Below are positions 46,613 through 58,903 of a DNA stretch of 64,000 nucleotides, one piece after another. The stretch spans positions 74,978,596 to 75,042,595 of the forward strand of contig CM050454.1 of the NCBI GenBank assembly GCA_027563935.2. The letters run 5' to 3'. The first letter of the stretch is position 1, and each line of letters begins with the position of its first letter. A program made the translations under genes and the position numbers. The stretch comes from Costus lasius. Lineage: Eukaryota; Streptophyta; Magnoliopsida; Zingiberales; Costaceae. The notes under the pieces were generated by a model that searched no databases, had not been told where the DNA came from, and saw only the letters and a list, made by a program, of their open reading frames with translations.

Positions 46613-47022
46613 CTCCATGCAAATGGATTGATAGATTCAAGTTCCTTGGAGGAATTTGATACTTGTGAACCTTGTTTATTAGGGAAAATGACAAAGGCGC
46701 CCTTCACCAAGATTGGTGAGAGGGCAGGAGGTTTATTGGATCTCATACATACTGATGTGTGTGGGCCTTTCAATAAACAAGCCAGAGGAGGGTACAACTA
46801 CTTCATTACCTTCACTGATGACTTCAGTAGGTATGGCTATGTCTACTTAATGAGACATAAATCTAAGTCCTTTGAGAAATTCAAGGAGTTCAAGAATGAA
46901 GTAGAGAACCAACTTGGAAGATCCATTAAAGCTCTTCGATCAGATCGAGGTGGAGAGTACCTGAGCGGTGAGTTCTTTAACTATCTGAGAGAGTGTGGGA
47001 TCATATCCCAACTCACTCCTCC
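46613..47022 (+). pseudogene. Copia G/H integrase core, part 2, truncated
   Basis: Continues the frame with TCEPCLLGK, HTDVCGPF, FTDDFSRYGYVY and LRSDRGGEYLS, up to GIISQLTPP. It stops matching copia at 47022, before the third catalytic residue; the next codons come from a gypsy LTR. Reverse transcriptase, RNase H and the 3' LTR of this copy are absent from the window. Confidence 0.88.
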
Positions 47023-48539
47023 AGCAAAACAAGGGATATCTTCTCCAGCAAAACATTAAAACCCCAATTACGTGCAAGCTTACGATGGAAATAGCAACGT
47101 ACATTTACAGCCAACAAAGGAAACCCTTCAACGTCTCCTTGCAGCCAACGATCATCTTCAACCAAGGAATCGTCAACGCCTACATCAGCTCCTCACAAGG
47201 AAGCCTCAACTTCTCGGTGCTGCTCAAGAATGGAAGTTACAACGTTCAGCAACAAGTCTCCAAGCTTCTCTATATGTATCCGCATGCATCTTGTAATCGA
47301 CAGAGTTTTTTGAATGAAATAGTTTGATCTTCCGATGATATCGGGTGTCTCCTTCCCCTTCTACTTTTAGGGCCGAGCCCCTCCTTCCTCCTCTCCTCTC
47401 TATTCTCTTCCTCTACCTCTAATTCTCCTTCTCTGTTCGCTGTAACCATCCGCAACTTCAGCCCAGATTTCAAAACTTTGCGACGTCGCCGTCGACCATC
47501 CACCGGCCGGATCTCTACAAGACTTCGGCCATCATCGTCCCTACCCCTGAGCAACATTCAACCGTCGGCATCGCTCCATCCGCCTCTCCGATCACCGGAA
47601 TCGAATGGTCGAATCCAAACCCCCTGTTTCCGCCCAGCTTCCGCCTCAAATCCGCCTTTCATCGTCGATCTACTCCGTCCGGCCATCTTTCACCCCCAAA
47701 GTCCAGCCACGTCCTATCATCTATGATAACAACCTCCACTTGTAGCAGGTTTAGATTTCGTCCACCATCCGGCGAACGGCGACCGCCCCTACCACTCACG
47801 CACATCCCCTGTTTCCGCCGAGCTCCCGCCCAGCACAACTCTTCTGCGCGATTCTCCTCCGATCAGCCACCATCCACCCGCTGACTCTAGCCACATCTCC
47901 GCCACCACCACGTGGATCTCCATACGTAACAGGTCCGGCGATCATGCACCACCGGACGAACGCCGATGAGTCCTCCTCCGCTCCCGCGCAACATCCCCTG
48001 TTCCAGATTTCTCCTCTGCAGCCTACTTGAGTCTCTTGTTTGCTCTCCGTATTAATCTGTCTAGCCTTCTTGACGCACGATTTTAATGCACTCCGACAAG
48101 CCTCCACCTCCATTCTTTGGTGCTAATAGCAAGCCCGAATCTTGTTCTACCCGATGGAGTAGTTTGATGAAACTCAGATTCATCAGATCTTCCTAAGACA
48201 CCTTGGAACTTTTGATATCTGATACATTCCTGCATCTGTTTTAAAACTAGTCTGATTAGTGTTTTTCGTGCAGGTGCTTTTAAGCAATCGGTGGAGCAAA
48301 AGTCCAGAACCTTGATGTGACTACGAAGTACACATTTTGTTCCATCATTTGGAGTAGTCCACGTGAATCCAGACTCAATAGATCAGCCAATGATACATAG
48401 CATTATTTGCTAAATAATAATTTTCTGAACTCCTGGAATTCTAGCTGCTTTCATGAATATGCTATTTTCTGAAAATTCAAAAATAAATAACTGAATTTTA
48501 ATTTAGTAGTTTGTTGTCACACGCTTCCCCCCTACATCA
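47023..48539 (+). repeat. 5'-truncated gypsy LTR (copy I)
   Basis: Matches the later ~80% of the LTR at 51124-52996: shared CAGCCAACAAAGGAAAC, AGGGCCGAGCCCC, GCCGTCGACCATCCACCGG-like blocks, an acceptor-like GTTTTTCGTGCAG and the end CACACGCTTCCCCCCTACATCA. The first ~300 bp are missing. No flanking duplication: the left side is forward copia pol, the right side is inverted copia leader. The frames 47796-48113 and 47478-47726 are LTR sequence, not genes. Confidence 0.8.
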
Positions 48540-49977
48540 TGTTTCCTAAGGTGGGCGCGCTGGCCGGTTGCTCCAAGCAACTCCCATTGTTGAGACGGTA
48601 TGGGCATTTCATGTCCAGCGATGGCTGGATACAACATGAAACCCTAACCTCTCAACGATGCCTCTAGACTTTCATCATGTGCCCAGCACATGTGAACTTC
48701 TAGTCAAGTCTATTCCTAACCGTTATGCCCAGGGCCAACGAGTTTCCTTGCGAAGGCACGCCCAGGTTAAAACTGGACTGGGGAAACCATTGTCACCACG
48801 CACTTTCTAAAGATAAGTGGGTTTGTCCCACGAGGGTGGGAAACAATTCACAACTCTACTGATCGATAGCTTAGTGAGGGCTATGCGTTAGAAGGCTACT
48901 AGACTTGATATTTTATTATGAGGGTTTTTAAGGTCTCATCAGTTTTATCTTATGTCTAACAATATAGGCATGCAATCCTATAGTGATAACATAACGATAA
49001 AACATCACAGGCATGCTTTTAGCACATAAGGAAAGCAGTAAAGGATGATGTGATCAAAGCCCTTTTAAGACATTGAACCAACCCATGCCAAAAGGAGGTT
49101 CAACTCTTGACATAGGACTCAAGCCCCTAAAATAGATCTATCCTAGCCGCCCTCTATTTTGGTCTTCAAGTTTGGCTCCAAGGTCATTCTCACATGGTTT
49201 AGCTCTCAAACCTTAAGGGTAGACCCCAAGGGTTCGGCCAATGCCATGGTCTTCCTCCAATGAGGATGCGCCACAATGCAAGAAGCCAAGTTAGCTAGCT
49301 CTCAAACCCAAGGGTTCGGCCATGCCTAACTTGCGCCACTAAGCAAGCTTGCGCCTCTTCCTTTGATGCTTGTTGCGTCAACATCCAAGGTATGCATGCG
49401 CCTAGTTCCAAGTACATGCGCCACCCTAATCTTCTTCTTAGTTAAAAAGAAAAAGCGGCACGCAGGCCTCACAAGGATACATCACAGGCATGCAAAAGGG
49501 GGGTTTGACTAATGATCACAACATCATGCACAATCAAGGTATTTGCTCATGCAATTCTACATGCTCATGAAAAACATAAAATCTGAAATTTTACTTTTTC
49601 ATAAAACTAGTCTCTTTTTCTCATCTTCTTCTCACAAATCTTTTGGTTAATTGCGATTTATTTTTCATGATGATTTCAGAGATCCTTTCGGCTGGCAATT
49701 TTGTCAGATAAAGAGACTTGGCCAGTCTGAAGACACAATGCCCATCCTACTTGACAAAATTACGTGCGCCTTTAATCTTTAAATCAGACAAGAAAAATAG
49801 TCCAAAAATTCAAAAGAGATTGAAAGGATGATAGAAACAAGAAACCCTAATTTTTCCTACTTAGAAAAAATCGTTTGCCATGCATCATGCTATTGACGAA
49901 AATAGAGATATGGCATGTGAGCATGAAAGAAAAGCGTAAAATCATAGTTCAAGTCTTGCAAGTCCCTCTGATACCAC
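48540..49977 (-). other. Inverted family B copia leader with primer site
   Basis: Reverse complement of the B1 leader (about 4207-5575), ending at the LTR start 49978. The primer site, minus strand TGGTATCAGAGG (49965-49976), has one change from the usual. No gag follows, because the leader is cut at 48540 by the gypsy LTR end. Confidence 0.85.
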
Positions 49978-51123
49978 TGTTGGGAAACCCCGGGGACATT
50001 TTACAATTTTTCAGAGTTATAAGCATACATACATACATTGCACAGCGGAAGAATGTCCCCGAAACAGGACGGTCCCAAAAACCCAGTGAAAATCGCAAGC
50101 AAGAGAGTCGACACGATGAGTTAGGAAATACCTTAGAGCAAGATGAGGTCGATGTCGTGATAGGCGCCCAAGCGTACGCCCTCTGCAGTCTCACACACAC
50201 GGATGCCTCGAGTCCTCTTCTTCCACGCCCGGTGCTAGCCTCGGGAAGAAGATCTAAGTCTTGTGCTCCTTCTTCAAAATATGCGCCACCTCCAAGGTAG
50301 ATGCACCAAAGATGAAGAAGGATGAGGGAGAGGGAAACCGCCAAGCACCAAGTTCCTTGCGTCAAGAGAGAACAAAGGAAGAAGACTTGCGGCCACTTGA
50401 TGGAAGAGGAAGAGGTTGCGCCACCTTTGTTCCTTGCTCTCGCCCCTCTTGATGTGTTCACGCCTCCAAGGATGAATCATCTAAAGAGGGGGCGGCTAGG
50501 GTCACATATATAGGGAAAGAGGCGGTTAGGGCAAGGGCTAGGATCATGACAAGTGTAGGGCTAGGATGAGGAGGTTTGATGCAAGGAAAGTCTCCAAGAC
50601 TTTACCATAAATCTCATTCAACCTATCCATAATTGCCTAAACACCATATCAGCCCAAAACATGCCTTAAAGGCATACATACCATCAATGGGAGAGGGCTA
50701 GGTGCATATTACTTCTTAATGAAGCAATTTTTGCCACCCAAACCCCATTATGCCCCTTAGGCGCCAATGGGGTTGGGTCTCTCCCCATTATACCCTTTTA
50801 GCCTATTTCCTCTTCAAGACAACTTGTCATTGGGCCTCATTGGATAATGAGCTAGCCCAAACTTCATCACATGGGTTGATTAAGCATTTGGATCCAATCC
50901 AATACAACCCTAATCCAAATGTGACCAACCATGGTCAAATACGGGTCAACTTACCAAAAATGAAGTTTGGCTCCAATAACATTCTTCCATCTCATCAGGC
51001 CCATTGGCGTTGATGAAATCTCCCAATTAGATCCGAGTTATCCAATAACTCGATCATAAGGCTTCCCGATCAATACGAGAACTCAAGTATCTAGGTGTGC
51101 GACCATGTAGGTTCCTCTGACGC
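49978..51123 (-). repeat. Family B LTR B3, part 1 (inverted)
   Basis: The last ~1.15 kb of a family B LTR on the minus strand, split by the gag-only gypsy at 51124 with duplication GACGC. The donor AAG|GTATTT is conserved (around 50128-50140). Continues at 58088. Confidence 0.9.
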
Positions 51124-52996
51124 TGATGGAGGCAGGAAGCACAAGCCACGAAGATACAAGTGGAGCATAAAGTTACCGTAGGCAAAGACTCGGAGTCTCA
51201 CACACAAATAAGCTAGCAAGCTCAATGTCAAAAGCTAGCACAATAATTAGAAAAAGAACTACCTCGAGTGATACTCAACCAGCTTCAAGTTCACTTGTTA
51301 AATAAGAAGATGTTGCAAATCAGACCAATCGCTTAAAATCAAGCCAATCAAGGGCTCTCATCAAGCTAACGCTCATATGAAGATAAGGCAACTTCAACGT
51401 CACCTTGCAATTTTGGTTAGCCTGCCGACTGGAGATCTCACGAAGCGCACAAGGAAACCTTGCAACGTTCACATGCAGCCAACAAAGGAAACATCAATGC
51501 CTCCTTCGCTCAGTCCACATGGAAGCTGCAACCTCTCTCGCCAGCAACATCTCTCACCAACATATCTCCAAGTTTCAGCTATATATATCTCCTCTCGCAA
51601 GAATCATTGTAACAGACAAAAGTTGTTGAAATTGAATCATATGAAGTAGTTTTCTAGTATCTTCCTCTTCTATCGGATGTGCTCCTCCTTCTCCTTCTAG
51701 GGCCGAGCCCCTTCCTCCTCTCTTCCCCTCTCGTCCATTCTCTTCTTCCTCACAAGTTCAATCTTCCAGCCGCAACAGTTCCAGATTTTCGAAATTTTCT
51801 GAGTTCGCCGCCGACGATCCACCGGCCAGATCTCCACGAGACTTCGGCCACCACTCCCCCTCCCCAAGACGAAGCCACAGCCATCGGAATCCATCCATCC
51901 GACTCTCCGATCACCGGAATCGAACTTCCGTTCGAATCCTCTGTTCTCGCCAGCCTTCCGTCCCACTTCCGCCTTTCATCGTCGTCCGCCTCCGACCGGC
52001 CACCGCACGACCCAAAACTCCGGCCACCTGTTTGCCATCACTACATCAACTCCCAACTGTAACAGGTTCGGCATCCGTGCATCACTGGCCGTCCGGCGAG
52101 TAGCCCTGCAACTCGCACACCAACCCCTGTTTCCGCCCAGTTTCCGCCCTAGTCCCGCCTTTCACCATCTTCCTCCTCCGACCGGCCACCATCCGCCCCG
52201 AAACTTTGGCCATGCCCTGTCATAAATCATATCAACCTCCAGACGTAGCAGTTCCTGCGATCGTGAACCACAGGACGAACGCCGACGATCCCTGCTCCGA
52301 TCCTGCACTTCCCCTGTTCGGTTGAACATCCGCTTCTCTGCTTCCGCCTGTACTCCGACGCCGTCCTCGCCTCCTCCACCACCTCTCGTCGATGTTCCGA
52401 TGTCTTCAACATCATTCCATCTCGACTCTACGCCGCCGACAGATGATCCAAGTCCCAGCGCCGTTGATCGGCGCTTGCCTCCATCCCTCTATTTTCAGAC
52501 TCCCTTTTCTCTTGTTTATCTGCTCTACTTTAAAACTTAACTGATTCAGCTTCTTCTTGCAGGTATTCAACGTGCTTGGACGTGACAGAACCCCTGATCT
52601 TTGATACGATCATGAAGAACAGGTGCTTTAAGCAATTGGTGTAACAAAGGTCTTGAACTTTGGTCAGATAATGAAGCACACATCTTGCTCTTTCATTTGG
52701 ACCAGATGATATATCTTACTCGCATGAAAGATCCGGAATCCCAAATTTTGATTGATTCATAAGAACTAATTTAGTTCTATAATGTGGTTCATTTAGTTTG
52801 AATATTGGATAATTGGAACCCATTATTTGACAGGACTACTTTTCTTAACTTATTATTTTTATAGTCCTGGAATTCTGGTTGCTTTATGAAGTTTTGATGA
52901 ATAAATAAATTGATTTTTTTTAATTAGTAGTATTTTAATTAGTTAAATTTCATGTTCTTAATTAGTAGCATTGTCACACGCTTCCGTCCTACATCA
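51124..52996 (+). repeat. Gag-only gypsy 5' LTR
   Basis: 1,873 bp, TGATGGAGGCAGG to CGTCCTACATCA. Contains a TATATATA candidate promoter at 51580-51588 and an acceptor-like CTTCTTCTTGCAG ending at 52562. Proline/arginine-rich open frames (51679-52062, 52322-52540) recur in the other LTR but drift freely. Confidence 0.93.
51580..51588 (+). promoter_or_regulatory. Probable TATA box in gag-only gypsy LTR
   Basis: TATATATAT after GTTTCAGC; conserved in the 3' LTR near 56682-56690 and, weakly, as CTATATGTATCC in LTR I near 47270. Confidence 0.45.
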
Positions 52997-54335
52997 GTTT
53001 GGTATCAGAGCGAGTTAAGTGGTAAACTCTTGTTTGTCCACATCGATCGTTAACTTTGCTCTTTGTTTTTAAAGTTCCTATATTTCTGATTTTCTGATCA
53101 TTGAATTTAATATTCTGATATTTTTGTGGGGACAAATCAGCATTTCTGATTTGAAAATTTGTTGCTTTCACTTGTTGAATGGTTGGAACAACAAAGTTAA
53201 TTGCTGCACCATCCATGACTGAATTTACAAGTAAACTCTGAACTTCTGTGCTTGATGTTTTAGTGAAACTTTTCAGATTTTAGCAGTGCAGAACTTCATT
53301 ATTGTGCTAATTCAAACATGGCCACAAATGATGAAAGTTTGTCAAATTCAGTTCAGGACAGCATACTTAATTGCCGCACCTAACTGTGTTTGCAACCAAA
53401 ATTCTGCAAACCATATTCTACAAGCAATCTGATTTTGATCACCTTGACATTCTCATTGATTTTCAGCCACTCCAGCAACATAGATCCTTGTAAACCTCAG
53501 TTTAGGACAGCAAACCAAATTGCTGCATCTTCCCTCACTGAGTTTGCAAAGTTTCTTATCAACGCAGCAAACTACTGCACTTGTTTGCTCAAGTTCTGAT
53601 CATCCATAATCTGCACAAAACTGTGTCTTAACTTCTGAATTTTCAGCACCAACAGATTTTGAACATTTCCTCCTTCTTGCTGCACTTAACCTGCATCAAA
53701 TTGCAGCCACTACCTAAATTAGTTTTCAACACCTACATGTGCTGCAGTTTTCTTGAAATTGCCTCTGAGTTACTGCTTTCTACGCTGAATTCTGCACTTT
53801 ATTTCTGAATCTTTAAATCTGGTTTTTCAGCCTTCTGAATTTGAAGTTTTCAGCCTGCTTGCTTGCACTTAATTTCTGTCAAACTGCAACTTGGATAACA
53901 CCAACATATTTCTGTTTACAACATCCATAAGTGCTGCATTGATTATACTATAAATTCTGCACTTAGAATGCTGAATTTTCCAACCTGTTTTCAGCCTAGT
54001 TTTTGTTCTTAATCAAATTGCAATCTTCAATGAGCATACTTTCTGCACATCCATATGCTGAAATTGATTGCATGTTAGTTAAGTAATTTGCTGTTTTTTT
54101 GCATAAAAAAAAAAAACTATATGCTCTAACGTTTAGTTGCTTTTGCATGTTTGTTAATTTATTTGCTAGAAAAAAAGAAAAAAAAATTCTATGTTCTTTT
54201 ATGTTTAGTTGATTATTGTTTTGCATGCTAGTTTGTTTATTCTCAGATATATCTTTTCATACTAGCTGAAATCATTTTTGAAATCTTAAGGAGCTCTATT
54301 ATTCAAAAGGTTATATTGTGTTTTCAAAACATCTC
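52997..54335 (+). other. Gag-only gypsy leader
   Basis: Primer site TGGTATCAGAGC at 53000-53011, then about 1.3 kb of T-rich sequence in which short motifs like TTCTGAATTT and CTGCACTT recur many times. No credible frame. An A-run and a similar AAAAAAGAAAAAAAAA stretch lie at 54107-54187. Confidence 0.8.
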
Positions 54336-55796
54336 ATGGCCACTAGACTCCAACCCCCTATCTTTAGTGGTTCTCTTAACCCTAAGGATTTTAATGATTG
54401 GTCAACAAAACTTGAGCATTATTTCTATTTTACTGTCATGCCTGAACATTGCAAAGTTAGGTTCACCAAGTTACTTTTACAAGAATCTGCTAGATATTAC
54501 TGGACCACTGTTGAACAAACCTTGGAAAGAGACAATATGCTACCCATTGAGAGATGGGATGACATGCTTCATAAACTCAGGGAAAAATATGATCCTTCCT
54601 CTCTTCCTGAAAGACTTCTTACACAAGAGAACATGACTGTAGCTGAATACATTCTAAAGTTTAAGACCCTCAACCATAGGAGTATAGCTAGAGAACATCC
54701 TTGGGTTGTGCGTAACCGGTTTATAGATGGTCTTAACTTTGAGATTAAGAGAGGTCTCACCTACTACCCCATACACACAATAGAAGAAGCTTTCCAAATA
54801 GCTAGTATGGTAGAACAACATATTAAGGCAACATATAGGAAAGGACTTGACCAACCTAGAACACAAAGCCAACCACTCCAACAAAAACTTGCTCAAACCT
54901 CAGAGTCTACATTAGAGACTAAAACAAGTCCAGATGTGACATGTGAAACTCAAGAGGAAAACCACAGCCAATATCTAGAGAAACTTTCAACATATAAGGT
55001 CACTCTTAAAAATGATTTTTTCCACACCTACATCAAAATGAAGGATAAGATGTGTAAGGTAGCCATAGATGAATCCATAGGCTTCAACTTTATAACCCCT
55101 AGTGCCATTGATAGATTTGGCCTTACCACTGAGCCTAACCCAGACCCTTACACCATTAGTAGGGATGATGGAACCAAAACCTTAGTGAATCATATGTGCT
55201 TAGTTCCTATTTTGTTAGGTACCCTTCTACTAGAAGTTTGGTGTTATGTCTTACCCTTAGAAGGTACATACCATGTCCACCTAGGAGAACCTTGGTTATA
55301 TGATGTCAATGGGTATTACCAAAGGCAAGATGATTCATATGTCTTAAGGTGCCAAAACCCAAAGATTAAGATCAAGAGGTCCAAACCTAAAACCCCTAAG
55401 GTACCTACTCCCTCAAATTCTCAAGAGACTATACAAACCTTAGAGTCTACCATGGGAACTAAAACAAGTGCAGCTAACACATGTGAAACTCAAGGGGCAA
55501 ACCATGTTGAACCAAACCCTCAGGTGGAGCCCATATCAATTTTAGGGCTCATACCCACAGGTCCTGAACTTGATTCTAGCATTCGAGCTAAAGAACATAT
55601 AGTTGACTTGTCTGAGAGTCATACTACCCCTAAGTTGCCCATAGAGACTGTTGTAGACTTGTCTCAATTTAAGAGTGAAATAGAACCAACACAATTACCT
55701 TCAATTCTAGGGCCCATACCCATAGGTTCCCAAACCCAAAATTGCACTACTATTAGAGAACCTAAAACCGAACCCAAACCCATAAAGTCCGCTTGA
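54336..55796 (+). pseudogene. Gag plus protease-like protein of the gag-only gypsy
   Basis: 486 residues from ATG 54336. Residues about 5-165 align with the Gag core of the intact gypsy here (PPIFSGSLNPKDFNDW against PPTFSGSLDPGEFLDW; both share PIERWDDM or PIERWEDM and LREKY). No CCHC zinc knuckle is present. Residues about 230-345 align with the gypsy protease: the site IDGGSS is here IDESIG, so the first Asp remains but the D-S/T-G-like triad does not. The stop at 55794-55796 looks like a frameshift, because the next frame continues in similar style to the LTR. The product may be a particle protein using a helper's enzymes. Confidence 0.8.
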
Positions 55797-56283
55797 ACCA
55801 TGTTTTGAACCTAAATTAGAGCCTCTTGAGCTTGACCTAGATCCTAAATGTCAACCCTTAGAAACACCGCTAGGCTTAGAAAATTTGTCCCTGGACCCTA
55901 TGATCCTTGAATCTTGTCTTTTAGGCCCTTCTACTCACACTGTTAAGCCACCATTAGGGTCAACTCAAATTCAAAGAATTGAAAACAAATTTGCTTTGTC
56001 TACTTTTCAAATTATTGAATATATTGATTTCATTATTCCGAACTACTTACATGTTAGAATTCCTTATAGCAAATTTACTAATGAATATGGCTGGGAAAGG
56101 GAATTCAATGCAGGTATCCCTCACTTGCAGCTTGGACTATGGAGATTGACTCATACCCCTCTAGAACTTCAACACCAGTGCAATAACAATTCTTCGGGGA
56201 AGAATTTTTTTCACCCGGGGAGAACTGATGGAGGCAGGAAGCACAAGCCACGAAGATACAAGTGGAGCATAAAGTTACCGTAG
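55797..56283 (+). pseudogene. C-terminal part of the gag-only gypsy frame, running into the 3' LTR
   Basis: Open in a frame shifted relative to the preceding segment, from about 55790 to a stop at 56281-56283, with Pro/Glu/Leu-rich sequence similar to the preceding C-terminus. It ends FHPGRTDGG followed by a basic tail (RKHKPRRYKWSIKLP) read from the 3' LTR start at 56226. The intact gypsy ends SHPGRDDGG plus a basic tail at the same place. No reverse transcriptase or integrase motif is present. The one frameshift may be recent. Confidence 0.65.
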
Positions 56284-58087
56284 GCAAAGGCTCGGAGTCT
56301 CACACACAAATAAGCTAGCAAGCTCAATGACAAAAGCTAGCACAATAATTAGAAAAAGAACTACCTCGAGTGATACTCAACCAGCTTCAAGTTCACTTGT
56401 TAAATAAGAAGATGTTGCAAATCAGACCAATCGCTTAAAATCAAGCCAATCAAGGGCTCTCATCAAGCTAACGCTCATATGAAGATAAGGCAACTTCAAC
56501 GTCACCTTGCAATTTTGGTTAGCCTGCCGACTGGAGATCTCACGAAGCGCACAAGGAAACCTTGCAACGTTCACATGCAGCCAACAAAGGAAACATCAAT
56601 GTCTCCTTCGCTCAGTCCACATGGAAGCTGCAACCTCTCTCGCCAACAACATCTCTCGCCAACATATCTCCAAGTTTCAGCTATATATATCTCCTCTCGC
56701 AAGAATCATTGTAACAGACAAAAGTTGTTGAAATTGAATCGTATGAAGTAGTTTTCTAGTATCTTCCTCTTCTATCGGATGTGCTCCTCCTTCTCCTTCT
56801 AGGGCCGACCCCCTTCCTCCTCTCTTCCCCTCTCCTCCATTCTCTTCTTCCTCACAAGTTCAATCTTCCAGCCGCAACAGTTCTAGATTTTCGGAATTTT
56901 CTGAGTTCGCCGCCGACGATCCACCGGCCGGATCTCCACGAGACTTCGGCCACCACTCCCCCTCCCCAAGACAAAGCCACAGCCATCGGAATCCATCCAT
57001 CTGACTCTCCGATCACCGGAATCGAACTTCCGTTCGAATCCTCTGTTCTCGCCAGCCTTCCGTCCCACTTCCGCCTTTCATCGTCGTCCGCCTTCGACCG
57101 GCCACCGCACGACCCGAAACTCCGGCCACCTGTTTGCCATCACTACATCAACTCCCAACTGTAACAGGTTCGGCATCCGTGCATCACTGGCCGTCCGGCG
57201 AGCAGCCCTGCAACTCGCACACCAACCCCTGTTTCCGCCCTAGTCCCGCCTTTCACCATCTTCCTCCTCCGACCGGCCACCATCCGCCCTGAAACTCCGG
57301 CCATGCCCTATCATAAATCATATCAACCTCCAGACGTAGCAGTTCCGGCGATCATGCACCATAGGACGAACGCTGACGATCCCTGCTCCGATCCTGCAGT
57401 TCCCCTGTTCGGTTGAACATCCGCTTCTCCGCTTCCGCGTGTACTCCGACGCCGTCCTCGCCTCCTCCGCCACCTCTCGTCGGTGTTCCGACGTCTTCAA
57501 CATCATTCCATCTCGACTCTACGCCGCCGACAGATGATCCAAGTCCCAGCGCCGTTGATCGGCGCTTGCCTCCATCCCTCTGTTTTCAGACTCCCTTATC
57601 TCTTGTTTATCTGCTCTACTTTAAAACTTAACTGATTCAGCTTCTTCTTGCAGGTATTCAACGTGCTTGGACGTGACAGAACCCCTGATCTTTGATACGA
57701 TCATGAAGAACAGGTGCTTTAAGCAATTGGTGTAACAAAGGTCTTGAACTTTGGTCAGATAATGAAGCACACATCTTGCTCTTTCATTTGGACCAGATGA
57801 TATATCTTACTCGCATGAAAGATCCGGAATCCCAAATTTTGATTGATTCATAAGAACTAATTTAGTTCTATAATGTGGTTCATTTAGTTTGAATATTGGA
57901 TAATTGGAACCCATTATTTGACAGGACTACTTTTCTTAACTTATTATTTCTATAGTCCGGGAAGTCTGGTTGCTTTATGAAGTTTTGATGAATAAATAAA
58001 TTGATTTTTTTTAATTAGTAGTATTTTAATTAGTTAAATTTCATGTTCTTAATTAGTAGCATTGTCACACGCTTCCGTCCTACATCA
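56226..58087 (+). repeat. Gag-only gypsy 3' LTR
   Basis: 1,862 bp partner of 51124-52996; it lacks about 11 bp of a repeated TTTCCGCCC-type motif near 57238. Preceded by a CACCCGGGGAGAAC purine-rich tract at 56212-56225. Confidence 0.93.
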
Positions 58088-58903
58088 GACGCTGGCAGTG
58101 CTGACTAAAGGTCACCACAAGCAGTGAGTGGCACCTAGTAGTGCATCGCTGCTACCCAGGTCATTGGAATGGATATCGAATTCGACATCCCCATCATCGC
58201 AACTAGGTACAGATGCATTACAATCTCTTTGCCGAACTGATATCCGATTGGACAAGTGTGTCACCACTTGTTTTCACCCAATCACATGGCTATGACTAAA
58301 ATAGGTTCTCACCTGGCTATGGCCATACACTTTCAGTCATAGAACCATTGAGGAGCTCCATGGATATCATACTTCCCTTAGGAAGGGGCAAATCCTGTGT
58401 CTGTCCATTGACCTTCTCATATGGGTCGTGACATGCTCAATGACAACCGTTATTACCTCCCAACTACGGTGAGGTGTTAGGTTTTATCAAAGCAAGTCTC
58501 TAACCATATAGAATGGTCAATGATCTCAAGTCAAGGGATCAATGCATCTCCTGTCACTTGTGAGGATAACTCATGACACCAAGTCATAGCCTCACAGCGG
58601 GTCGGTCCAGTATATCCACCACTGATATACCCATATGTCTGCGTTAGCACCTCATGCCTAACCAGCCCATATACTAGTCTCACAAGTACCAGAGCTGTCC
58701 CATATCCACTTAGGTACATCGACTGGGGATAATCATTTGAGCACAGATCCAATCTGTCTCCAGGGACATTATCATGTAAGTACACAATCGCAGGTGTAGA
58801 CAAACAATGATAACGACAATGCCAGAAAGATATATATATGAATATCAGAGTCAAGTAGTACAAAGATGGACCAAAACTAGGTCCTAGGGCATATACACCA
58901 ACA
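58088..58903 (-). repeat. Family B LTR B3, part 2 (inverted)
   Basis: Starts with the second GACGC and completes the LTR to the reverse complement of TGTTGGTGTATATGCCC at 58903. Together with part 1 this is about 1.96 kb. Interior sequence of opposite element ends lies on its two sides (leader at left, RNase H at right). Confidence 0.92.

Larger units (their letters stand above)
51124..58087 (+). mobile_element. Gag-only (TR-GAG-like) non-autonomous gypsy
   Basis: 6,964 bp, LTRs 51124-52996 and 56226-58087, primer site 53000-53011, target duplication GACGC (51119-51123, 58088-58092). Only a Gag plus protease-like frame lies between; reverse transcriptase, RNase H and integrase are absent. 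LTRs are very similar, with a 3' LTR gap of about 11 bp near 57238, so it moved recently, which implies enzymes from elsewhere. The arrangement matches the class called TR-GAG in plants. Confidence 0.92.

Noticed and set aside
47796..48113. Arg/Cys-rich minus-strand frame
   Set aside because: Inside truncated gypsy LTR I; antisense of GC-rich CCGGCCACC-like repeats, not conserved.
53500..54000. Possible satellite or CRISPR-like array from recurring TTCTGAAT/CTGCACTT motifs
   Set aside because: Spacing is irregular and the repeats are short and degenerate. It is a T-rich retrotransposon leader in a plant genome; no array structure is present.
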